Source of the DNA: Prevotella melaninogenica
Lineage (GTDB): Bacteria > Bacteroidota > Bacteroidia > Bacteroidales > Bacteroidaceae
Reading direction: 5' to 3'
DNA: 64,000 nt
Assembly (NCBI RefSeq): GCF_003609775.1
Contig: NZ_AP018049.1
Location: 1,240,001 to 1,304,000 of the forward strand
Shown here in pieces: positions 29,832 through 37,347 of this stretch. The translations under genes and the position numbers were made by a program. Under the pieces are notes generated by a model, which worked only from the letters and a program-made list of their open reading frames with translations, did no database searches and was not told the origin of the DNA. Each line of letters opens with the position of its first letter. Position 1 is the stretch's first letter.

Positions 29832-32126
29832 ATGGACAAGGACAATATTGAAGTTAAGGAGATTGACTATGAGAAGATGGTAGATGATGCCTTTCAGCAT
29901 CTCATTGATACCTATCTTGCTTCACGTCATCGAAAGAAGGTTGATATCATTACCAAGGCTTTCAACTTCGCTCGACAAGCGCATAAGGGTGTGCGCCGAC
30001 TCTCGGGCGAACCTTATATCATGCACCCTATTGCCGTTGCCCAAATTGCTTGTGAAGAGATGGGACTCGGAGCAACAAGTATCTGTGCAGCCCTCTTACA
30101 TGATGTCGTAGAAGATACCGACTATACAGTGGAAGATATGGAAAATATCTTCGGTCCTAAGATTGCACAAATCGTTGACGGATTAACCAAGATTTCTGGT
30201 GGTATCTTTGGCGAACAGGCTTCTGCTCAAGCAGAGAACTTCAAGAAGCTTCTGCTCACGATGAGCGACGACATACGCGTTATCCTTATCAAGATATGCG
30301 ACCGTCTGCACAACATGCGCACCCTTGAATCCCAACCAGCAAGCAAACAGTATAAGATTGCAGGTGAAACCCTCTACATCTATGCACCACTTGCAAACCG
30401 ATTGGGACTAAATAAGATTAAGACTGAACTGGAAGACCTAAGCTTCCGCTACGAACATCCTGAAGCATACGCCTCTATTGAGAAGAAACTTGCTTCAACA
30501 CAGGCGCAGCGTGATACCCTCTTTGAACAGTTCACAGCACCTATCCGTGCCGAACTTGACAAGATGGGCTTTGAATATGAACTTAAAGCACGTGTAAAGA
30601 GTCCTTATTCTATTTGGAATAAGATGCAGAACAAACACGTCACTTTTGAAGAAATATACGATATCCTTGCCGTACGTATCATCTATAAACCAAAGTCACC
30701 TGATGAGGAAATCAACAACTGTTTCCAAATTTATGTGGCTATCAGTCAGATTTATAAGAGTCATCCTGACCGTCTGCGCGACTGGGTGAACCATCCTAAG
30801 GCTAATGGTTATCAGGCTTTGCACGTAACATTGATGTCTTCCAAAGGTCGTTGGATTGAGGTTCAGATACGTTCTGAACACATGAACGAATTAGCTGAAC
30901 AGGGCTTTGCTGCACATTGGAAATACAAAGATGGCGGTGAGATCACTGAGGATGAGGGCGAATTGAATGAGTGGCTCAGTACGATAAAGGAAATCCTCGA
31001 TGACCCACAGCCAGATGCTATGGACTTCCTCGATGCTATCAAACTTAACCTCTTTGCATCTGAAATCTTTGTCTTTACACCGAAGGGTGAGATTAAGACA
31101 ATGCCTGCAGGTTGTACGGCACTCGACTTTGCTTTCCAAATCCACACCTTCCTCGGTAGTCACTGTATCGGTGCAAAGGTCAACCATAAACTTGTCCCAT
31201 TGAGCCATAAACTTCAAAGTGGTGACCAAGTAGAAATCCTGACTTCGATGTCGCAACACGTCAATCCCTCATGGATTAACTTTGTGTCTACAGCGAAGGC
31301 AAAAGCAAAAATACAAGCTATCTTGCGACGTGAGAGCCGTGAGTTACAGAAGGCAGGCGAAGAGCAGCTATCGAAGTGGCTAAAGGCACACGACCTTGAG
31401 ATGACAACTGCCACCTTAGACAAGCTTTGCGAACTACACGACCTCCATAAGCATGACAGTCTTTTCCTTGCCGTTGGAAACAAGACCGTTATCCTTGGCG
31501 ATACTGACTTGAATGAACTTCGTGGAAAGTCAAAGTCTGAGAAGACAGTTACCTCAGGTGGTTGGCGCCGTTATGTTCCTTTCTTAAAGTCAAATGGCAA
31601 GAAGACTACTGAGTCTGTAGAGGCTAAGGACATAGAATGTACAGAAGGCTTAATCGTTGTAACCAAAGAGCTCAACAGAAAGAAGCCTATCTTCATCAAT
31701 GAAGAAAACATACATCGCTATCTCTTCCCACATTGCTGCCATGCTATCCCAGGTGATGATATCCTCGGATATATTGACAACAAAAATCATATCGAGATTC
31801 ATAAACGTGCTTGCCCAGTAGCCACAAAGCTAAAAGCAAGCTACGGTGGTAGAATCTTAGATGCTAAGTGGGACATGCACCGTCGTTTGTTCTTCGATGC
31901 AACGATTGAGATTCGTGGTATTGACCGTAGTGGTATGCTGCACGACATCTCTGATGTCCTCTCCGACCAATTGGGTGTTAATATCCGTAAGGTTACGATC
32001 TCCAGCGATAATGGCATCTTTGAGGGAACGATCGAGATGCAAGTCCACGACCGCAAGGATGTACAGTTTATCGTTGAAAATATGAAGAATATTAAGGATG
32101 TACAAGAGGTCTTAGAGATTCTTTAG
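29832..32126 (+). CDS. bifunctional (p)ppGpp synthetase/hydrolase RelA/SpoT
   Basis: 764-residue RSH enzyme that makes and degrades the starvation alarmone. N-terminal HD hydrolase with MHPIAVAQIACEE and LLHDVVEDTDYT (about 65-100); synthetase domain with RVKSPYSIWNKM and NGYQALHVT (about 255-340); TGS domain with VFTPKGEIKTMPAGCTALDFAF split over about 417-438; C-terminal zinc-finger-like CCHAIPGDDILGYI and an ACT domain ending at about 764. The HD metal ligands are intact, so hydrolase activity is expected. Bacteroidota usually have two RSH genes, so I do not choose between the names relA and spoT. Confidence 0.95.
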   Translation: MDKDNIEVKEIDYEKMVDDAFQHLIDTYLASRHRKKVDIITKAFNFARQAHKGVRRLSGEPYIMHPIAVAQIACEEMGLGATSICAALLHDVVEDTDYTVEDMENIFGPKIAQIVDGLTKISGGIFGEQASAQAENFKKLLLTMSDDIRVILIKICDRLHNMRTLESQPASKQYKIAGETLYIYAPLANRLGLNKIKTELEDLSFRYEHPEAYASIEKKLASTQAQRDTLFEQFTAPIRAELDKMGFEYELKARVKSPYSIWNKMQNKHVTFEEIYDILAVRIIYKPKSPDEEINNCFQIYVAISQIYKSHPDRLRDWVNHPKANGYQALHVTLMSSKGRWIEVQIRSEHMNELAEQGFAAHWKYKDGGEITEDEGELNEWLSTIKEILDDPQPDAMDFLDAIKLNLFASEIFVFTPKGEIKTMPAGCTALDFAFQIHTFLGSHCIGAKVNHKLVPLSHKLQSGDQVEILTSMSQHVNPSWINFVSTAKAKAKIQAILRRESRELQKAGEEQLSKWLKAHDLEMTTATLDKLCELHDLHKHDSLFLAVGNKTVILGDTDLNELRGKSKSEKTVTSGGWRRYVPFLKSNGKKTTESVEAKDIECTEGLIVVTKELNRKKPIFINEENIHRYLFPHCCHAIPGDDILGYIDNKNHIEIHKRACPVATKLKASYGGRILDAKWDMHRRLFFDATIEIRGIDRSGMLHDISDVLSDQLGVNIRKVTISSDNGIFEGTIEMQVHDRKDVQFIVENMKNIKDVQEVLEIL

Positions 32127-32493
32127 TCCTCTAAAGAACTATCTAACCTCAAGATTGATATTCCTTCCAACACACGGACTAATAAAGCCCCTAACAAGAG
32201 TGGGGGCTATTACACAGCTTGCAAAAAAAGTTTTGTTTTAATTTGCTGTCACTTTTAACATTTCACATAACCCTACTGTAAACTAATCAGTTATGTTATA
32301 ATCTTGAATGACAGCAATGACAGCAAAATTAATTTTAAGTGAATTACTTTATAATTGGCATACAAAGGTGGAGCGTGTGATGAGTTCCTAATTATTACGG
32401 ATATACTAAAAGGGTTAGGGAGAATCTCAGGAGCTACGCAATAGGTTATATCACTCGAGAAATGGTAATCCATAAATGTAATGTAAAGACAAA
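32127..32493. other. 367-bp intergenic region before the effector cassette
   Basis: It holds a small hairpin (AGCCCC/GGGGCT, 32186-32208) that may end the relA transcript and copy B of the interspersed element. No gene was seen. Confidence 0.65.
32228..32337 (+). repeat. TGCTGTCA interspersed element, copy B
   Basis: AGTTTTGTTTTAATTTGCTG start, TGCTGTCACTTTTAACATTT after it, CCCTACTGTAAAC in the middle, and a double TGACAGCA near the 3' end (32309-32324). Inverted termini TTTGCTGTCA/TGACAGCAAA. It marks the left edge of the effector/immunity cassette. Confidence 0.8.
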
Positions 32494-33072
32494 ATGAATA
32501 TTGGAAAGAAACTTTTACCATTAAGAAGTTATTTCATTTCACATCAAGTCTTAACAAGCTGTATTGCAATTATCTTTATACTATGCGGTCTATGTGTGTT
32601 ATCATCGGCATTTTATAATGCCAATGACATATATAAACACCTCAATCTCAAAACAGGTGTTGTATCTTATTGGGAGCGTACAGGGGGAAAATACAATACT
32701 GCGACCATGAATATAAAAGATGATAGTAACACTTATACGACAGAGAGGTTTGGTGGTTGGTTATGCTTGCAACATAGTGGTAAGCAGGGAGAAAAAGTGA
32801 TATTCTATACCAACGATAAGATAAAAAGAAATAACAAAAACCAAATACGCTATTTTGGACTGAGTACAATAGACTCTCCTCGCCACACCTTTTGGCTATT
32901 TATGGATATTCTAAGCTATATATTTGAATCAAATATTTTTTTATTCATCCCTGGCATAGTTGGATGCCTCTATTTTAATATGACAACCGTAAAAAACAAG
33001 TTTATCAGAACAGCTTCTTGGACACTCCCATTTCTGACATTATTTCTCATAGGCTTGGCTACAACATCTTAA
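32494..33072 (+). CDS. membrane protein, putative immunity paralogue 1
   Basis: 192 residues. One N-terminal membrane segment (about 25-45), an extracytoplasmic beta-rich domain (about 50-130) and two C-terminal membrane segments (about 143-190). Shared motifs with the proteins at 35698 and 36423: GVVSYW..TGG, GGWLCLQHSGKQGEKVIFYT and YFGLSTIDSPRHTFWLFMD. I do not recognise a named family. Its position beside a PAAR-like toxin candidate, the triplicate copies and the membrane topology suggest an immunity protein against an effector that acts from the periplasm or in the membrane. It is A/T-rich relative to the core genes. Confidence 0.6.
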   Translation: MNIGKKLLPLRSYFISHQVLTSCIAIIFILCGLCVLSSAFYNANDIYKHLNLKTGVVSYWERTGGKYNTATMNIKDDSNTYTTERFGGWLCLQHSGKQGEKVIFYTNDKIKRNNKNQIRYFGLSTIDSPRHTFWLFMDILSYIFESNIFLFIPGIVGCLYFNMTTVKNKFIRTASWTLPFLTLFLIGLATTS

Positions 33073-33192
33073 TTTGACCAAAGAACAAGCCTCAAAATGA
33101 CAATAAATCAAAATAAAACAGAATAGCCTAATGCTACACTACTTAAAAACACATAACAATTCTTTGATAAAATAAATTATATCCTCAAAATG

Positions 33193-33256
33193 TTTGTTTT
33201 TAGGAATTTATATTTATCTTTGCTAAATATGAGGTAGAGGTCCTTAGGGACCTTTT
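33193..33256 (+). promoter_or_regulatory. promoter and leader hairpin of the LysM-PAAR cassette
   Basis: TTTG at 33193-33196, an 18-nt spacer and TATCTTTG at 33215-33222. About 16 nt further on, AGGTCC-TTAG-GGACCT (33238-33253) forms a 6-bp hairpin followed by TTT. That would place a small attenuator-like hairpin at the 5' end of a leader of about 105 nt. Confidence 0.5.
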
Positions 33257-33335
33257 ACAATACAAATAAACGAAATCATAAACAAAATAATATTAGAAAT
33301 CTGTCCACCTTTTCATAAGAATTAAAACAAAAAAT

Positions 33336-34400
33336 ATGATAAAAGAAGAAAACAGAATCTATACAGTTAAACAGGGGGATACGTTGCAAAGTATTGCAGA
33401 CCAGCTACAAATTAATGTGGACGACATTATTGAGTTTCATAACAGGCACTCTAATACTTTTATAACAGAATCTCGTCCAAATCTATTTGGAGTTGACATA
33501 ATAATTCTGCCAGCTGACTTGTCCGAGTTTAGACGGAGACATAATCCTAACAGGCTTAATCTTCTTTATGGAGACATTACTCTTGCCTGCGAAGATATAG
33601 TTATTGATGAGGCAACAGAACTGCAAATGAGAGGACAGAATTTAATTCAGGCACAAACCATACAGCGTTTTTCCGTAAAACAAGAAGAAAAAGATGGTCA
33701 TGCTATCAGTATCATTGATTGCAAGGAAATTATCAAGCGACAGATATCTCCAGAGTACAAGCCATTGGCAGATACCATTTCTTTCCTTGGACAACCACTT
33801 TATCATCTTGTCTTAGGGATTAACCCTAATGGAGAGATTGCAAAAATTGTCAATCAAGAAGAGATTTACGAACGGTGGAATAAACTCAAACAGACAAAGG
33901 AAGCACAGATATTGCTTGCTGACGACGTTACTGGGGAAAAAATAAGTCAGGCTATGGATACTGATTATAGCCAAACATTGAAAGTGATTAAAGAAACGTT
34001 GCGATACAGATTACTCTGCCCTGACTTTTGGGGAGATCAGACTTTGGGTGAGGTGCGGCATCGTGAAACAGACCTCACTTTAAGCTCCAACTTTTTCTCT
34101 TCACATAAGATTAGATTTTTATTGAAAGAGACTTTCGCTCGTGCAGATGAAACAAAAGGAATTATTGTTACTCAAGAATATAGTTCCATGAAAGAGATAC
34201 AGAAAGAACTTTCAGGGGTTTACAACAGCAGCCTAAATGATTATCTACAAACTCCGATGAACTATGGAATGAAAATCAAATGTACATTCCACCTCTCAGG
34301 AGTCCCCTTATGTATACAAGAATGTCATTGTCACCTACAAGAGAAACTTAATGATATGGCAGTCTTTACGAATGAAATTCATATCAAGTATAATCATTAA
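33336..34400 (+). CDS. LysM-domain protein, putative injection-system adaptor
   Basis: 354 residues without a signal peptide. The N-terminal LysM domain is clear: YTVKQGDTLQSIADQLQINV (about residues 8-27) followed by DDIIEFHN. The remainder is not recognised; it is an alpha/beta region with Glu/Lys-rich helices, ending in a predicted strand-rich segment. LysM proteins lacking a signal peptide next to PAAR-like proteins occur in contractile injection systems (T6SS or eCIS) as tip or baseplate adaptors, and that is the role I infer. It ends 14 nt before the PAAR-like gene, so the two are cotranscribed. No tube, sheath or VgrG genes are in the window. Confidence 0.6.
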   Translation: MIKEENRIYTVKQGDTLQSIADQLQINVDDIIEFHNRHSNTFITESRPNLFGVDIIILPADLSEFRRRHNPNRLNLLYGDITLACEDIVIDEATELQMRGQNLIQAQTIQRFSVKQEEKDGHAISIIDCKEIIKRQISPEYKPLADTISFLGQPLYHLVLGINPNGEIAKIVNQEEIYERWNKLKQTKEAQILLADDVTGEKISQAMDTDYSQTLKVIKETLRYRLLCPDFWGDQTLGEVRHRETDLTLSSNFFSSHKIRFLLKETFARADETKGIIVTQEYSSMKEIQKELSGVYNSSLNDYLQTPMNYGMKIKCTFHLSGVPLCIQECHCHLQEKLNDMAVFTNEIHIKYNH

Positions 34401-34414
34401 TTGAATAAACAATA

Positions 34415-35695
34415 ATGGGCAAGTTATATATTCCTGAAAATGTTTGGCTGGTATGTTCTGAAGGAACAAGCACACAACAAATGCTTGTAACAAGCCAGTC
34501 AACAGTGAAAATCGATGGCGGACATTTAATGGCAACAACAGCAGATAGGGTAAAAACTGATTTTGGCTGCAAAAAAGAAGCTCTTGCAGACGCCATAGGT
34601 GTAGCAATTTGTGCAATGGTCATTGCAGCATGCGTCGTGGGAACAGGTGGATTAGGAGCATGTGCCATTATAGGTCTGGCGGGGGCAGCTGGTGCTGTCG
34701 GTGGAGGAATCCTGGGCAGAGTGTCGCCATGCGGATGTGCACGTTGCATGGGTCCTTGGCAAAACTACAGTCCTTCTGTCATAGTAAGTGGTTATAATGC
34801 CCTCTTGGATGATTCTTTTTCTATCTGTTCAAAAGGCGGAACGATTAAGATAATGTTCTCTAAAGAAGCAGCAGAGGCGTATGCTGCTTTGGTGGCAATG
34901 AAATCGAACACCGAGATTGCCAATGTCGCAGCAATAGCATTTGCACTTCCATTTGTTCTTAAGGGAGCAGGAACTGCAATTATAGGTTTCAAGGGAGGGT
35001 TTACAGCAGCCTTAGCTGTTAGTAGTAAGGCAGCATTCCTTTACACATTAGAAGCAAGTATGATTGGCGGGGCATCGTATGGCATCGGAATATTGGTAAA
35101 GGAAGGGAAAGAAAGTATATACAAAAAAGCTGGAGTTTATAACTATACAAAAGGAAAGGAGGAGGATGAAGTAACATCCATTTTAGGTAATGATGATGGA
35201 CAAAAAGATTTATTTGATGCCAAAAGTAATATTGGAAAAGTTGGAAAAATTGGAAAAAGGAAAAGCTATTCTATTACATCTTATGAAAAGATGAGTTATG
35301 AACGTGAAGGATACTTAAGCACGACCAAGGGATACATTGAGGAAAAGAGTTGGGAAACGGTCGAAGAAAAAGCCAACTGGAAATATAAAGCTACGAGTAC
35401 TAAATCAATAGAAAAGATTTCGTCAACAGACAAACTTACACAATCTACAGGTGCATATTACATGAAAGAAGAGTATACTCTTAAAACAGGAAAGGATTAT
35501 AATATTGGCAAAGGGCTTGGTTCAGATTTAAAAAAAGGGATAAATCCTTTCGGACATATGTTCGCTATAGATTTATTAATAGATCTTAGTAGAGGAATAT
35601 GTAATAAGTTACTGGAAAATAAGAAAAAAGACTACGAAAAAGTTCTCACTACAGAACAAAAAGCGCGTAATGCAAAAAATGTAAAAACTAAATAA
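34415..35695 (+). CDS. PAAR-like (DUF4280-type) protein with variable C-terminus, putative effector
   Basis: 426 residues. The N-terminal ~150 resembles the PAAR-like fold used as a spike tip: a VWLVCSEGT start, a Cys cluster CGCARC followed by MGPWQNYSPSVIVSGYNALL and SICSKGGTIKI. A glycine-rich hydrophobic stretch (about 67-105) and a second (about 165-230) could insert in membranes. The C-terminus from about 235 is Lys/Ser/Thr-rich and unlike anything I know, as expected of a toxin domain. The stop is only 2 nt before the next gene, a candidate immunity protein. The effector role is inferred from architecture and context. Confidence 0.6.
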   Translation: MGKLYIPENVWLVCSEGTSTQQMLVTSQSTVKIDGGHLMATTADRVKTDFGCKKEALADAIGVAICAMVIAACVVGTGGLGACAIIGLAGAAGAVGGGILGRVSPCGCARCMGPWQNYSPSVIVSGYNALLDDSFSICSKGGTIKIMFSKEAAEAYAALVAMKSNTEIANVAAIAFALPFVLKGAGTAIIGFKGGFTAALAVSSKAAFLYTLEASMIGGASYGIGILVKEGKESIYKKAGVYNYTKGKEEDEVTSILGNDDGQKDLFDAKSNIGKVGKIGKRKSYSITSYEKMSYEREGYLSTTKGYIEEKSWETVEEKANWKYKATSTKSIEKISSTDKLTQSTGAYYMKEEYTLKTGKDYNIGKGLGSDLKKGINPFGHMFAIDLLIDLSRGICNKLLENKKKDYEKVLTTEQKARNAKNVKTK

Positions 35696-35697
35696 AA

Positions 35698-36282
35698 ATG
35701 GATATAAATATCTCCCTAATAGAAAAAAAGGCTAAAAGACTCTTTCTAAGCCATAGGAAAACATCTTATACTATCGGTTTGTTTTTCATCTGCTGCTGTT
35801 TATATGTTGACTTTGTTACGATAAGTAACACATGCCACAAAATAAACAATCTTGAGTATAAAGAAGGAGTTGTTTCCTATTGGAATCATACAGGTGGAGA
35901 GTTTAACGATGCTACTCTAAAAATTAATAATGACACTAATACGTATATAACTCAACGTTATGATGGCTGGCTATGTTTTCAACATAATGGGAAAAGGGGT
36001 GAAACTGTTGCTTTCTATACTGTTAAGGATGAAGTGAAAAATGAGAAAGAAGGAATACCTTACTATGGATTATGCGAGAAAGATAACCCACGAACTTCAT
36101 TTTGGTTATTCTTTGATGTGCTTTTTCCTTGCTATAAACCCGTTCTTATTTGGTTGGCTCTTGGTACCATCGGAATAATCCTTTTTAACTTTCAAATAAT
36201 CCGAGACCGTTTTGTCCTACCTTTAAGCATTGTGGTTTTAGGTGTAAGTTTTCTTATGTTTATCATAGCTTCTATATCATGA
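35698..36282 (+). CDS. membrane protein, putative immunity paralogue 2
   Basis: 194 residues with the same layout as the gene at 32494: an N-terminal membrane segment (FFICCCLYVDFVTI region), an extracytoplasmic domain with EGVVSYWNHTGG and GWLCFQHNGKRGETVAFYT, a PYYGL..KDNPRTSFWLFFD motif, then two membrane segments. Starting 2 nt after the PAAR-like gene, it is likely translationally coupled to it and so is the best candidate for the cognate immunity protein. Its stop codon abuts a fossil of a further paralogue. Confidence 0.6.
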   Translation: MDINISLIEKKAKRLFLSHRKTSYTIGLFFICCCLYVDFVTISNTCHKINNLEYKEGVVSYWNHTGGEFNDATLKINNDTNTYITQRYDGWLCFQHNGKRGETVAFYTVKDEVKNEKEGIPYYGLCEKDNPRTSFWLFFDVLFPCYKPVLIWLALGTIGIILFNFQIIRDRFVLPLSIVVLGVSFLMFIIASIS

Positions 36283-36373
36283 CAAAACTACTAAATATAA
36301 AATTATCAGAACAGTTTCTTGGACAATCCCATTTCTGACATTATTTCTTATAGGCTTGGCTACAACATCTTAA
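36283..36373 (+). pseudogene. 3' remnant of a fourth immunity-type paralogue
   Basis: From 36302 the frame reads I-I-R-T-V-S-W-T-I-P-F-L-T-L-F-L-I-G-L-A-T-T-S then stop, almost identical to the C-terminus of the protein at 32494. The nucleotide match continues about 45 nt past the stop codon. The 5' part of the copy is gone. This is direct evidence of past duplication and deletion in the array. Confidence 0.85.
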
Positions 36374-36422
36374 TTTGACCAAAGAACAAAGAGCCTCAAC
36401 ATGGCAACAAATCAAAAAAAAG

Positions 36423-36989
36423 ATGAGAACAGAAGAAAAATCATTATTATTGAAGCATCAGACACTTTCAAAATTAATAGCGATAGTGCTTATCATATTT
36501 AGCCTTTGTATTAATTATTATGTCATAGAAAGAGCCATATCTAATTACCAACATTTGCAACAGAAAGAGGGTGTTGTAGATATGTGGTATAGTACAAGTA
36601 TGAAAACGACAAAAGCTTGCTTAAAAATAGAAGGAGATACAACTATCTATTCAACAAGCAGACCAGGCTGGTGGATGACATTACAACACGATGGCAAAAA
36701 GGGGGAGAAAGTTATTTTCTACACACTAAATAACGAACATAACGCAACCACCGAACAAACTAACCGTTATTTTGGTTTAAGCGAAATAAACAATCCTCGC
36801 TCCTCGTTCTGGATATTTCTTGATGTTATATTTTATACTTATAAAAAAGTATTTATTTTCTTCTTACTTAGCGTTATAGGACTCGTCCTTTTTAATGGGA
36901 GTATCGTTAAAGACCGCATAATTAGATTTACATCCGTCGCTTTAGGCATCTTATTTATTCTTTTTTGGGGTATAGCATCTATTTCTTAG
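36423..36989 (+). CDS. membrane protein, putative immunity paralogue 3
   Basis: 188 residues starting MRTEEKSLLLKHQTLSKL. An in-frame TTG at 36375 would add 16 codons, but that stretch is the copied 3' flank of paralogue 1, so the ATG at 36423 is preferred. Same topology as the other two, with motifs EGVVDMWYST, GWWMTLQHDGKKGEKVIFYT and RYFGLSEINNPRSSFWIFLD. It is more diverged in the first half of the extracytoplasmic domain, consistent with protection against a variant effector. Confidence 0.6.
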   Translation: MRTEEKSLLLKHQTLSKLIAIVLIIFSLCINYYVIERAISNYQHLQQKEGVVDMWYSTSMKTTKACLKIEGDTTIYSTSRPGWWMTLQHDGKKGEKVIFYTLNNEHNATTEQTNRYFGLSEINNPRSSFWIFLDVIFYTYKKVFIFFLLSVIGLVLFNGSIVKDRIIRFTSVALGILFILFWGIASIS

Positions 36990-37070
36990 ATGATTATCCC
37001 TTACAAAAAATGATAAAGTTTACATCTGCAAGAGGAACTTCAATATAACAGATACAATTTCTTTTCAAAC

Positions 37071-37136
37071 GTGCGGAGGCTCCGCACGCATGGTGCGGAC
37101 GTTAAACACCAATAGTGCGGAGGCTTAACACCAATC
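37071..37136. repeat. three-unit, 22-bp-period GTGCGGAG array (array 5)
   Basis: GTGCGGA starts at 37071, 37093 and 37115, exactly 22 bp apart. The first unit contains the palindrome GTGCGGAG-G-CTCCGCAC (37071-37087); units two and three share TTAA(A)CACCAAT in their second half. A related array in opposite orientation lies at 44051, at the other end of the TonB operon. Confidence 0.85.
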
Positions 37137-37310
37137 ATCTGGGCGGTTTATAACCTTACAAAATTCTACTACTCATAAAGTGTTAGATATCGTTTCTTCT
37201 CACACATTAGGCTGTCCCTTATCATTCCATATATCAGAAGGAGCTTATCTAATATGATAAAAGCATTTCCTATTTATAGAGGAAAGCAAATAAATACCTA
37301 TTTTTGAGTA

Positions 37311-37341
37311 TTGTAGAGTTAGTAGATTCGTCCTACCTTTG
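37311..37341 (+). promoter_or_regulatory. promoter of the TonB operon, giving a near-leaderless mRNA
   Basis: TTG at 37311-37313, a 20-nt spacer and TACCTTTG at 37334-37341. The ATG lies only 6 nt after the -7 element (37348), so the transcript should begin at or within a few nt of the start codon. Confidence 0.7.
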
Positions 37342-37347
37342 CAATTC

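Larger units (their letters stand above)
36990..37347. other. intergenic region before the TonB receptor operon
   Basis: It contains the GTGCGGAG array (37071-37136) and the operon promoter (37311-37341). Nothing else is recognisable. Confidence 0.65.

Noticed and set aside
36375..36422. TTG start extending immunity paralogue 3 by 16 codons
   Set aside because: This stretch is a copy of the 3' flank of paralogue 1 and is not expected to code; the ATG at 36423 aligns with the other paralogues.
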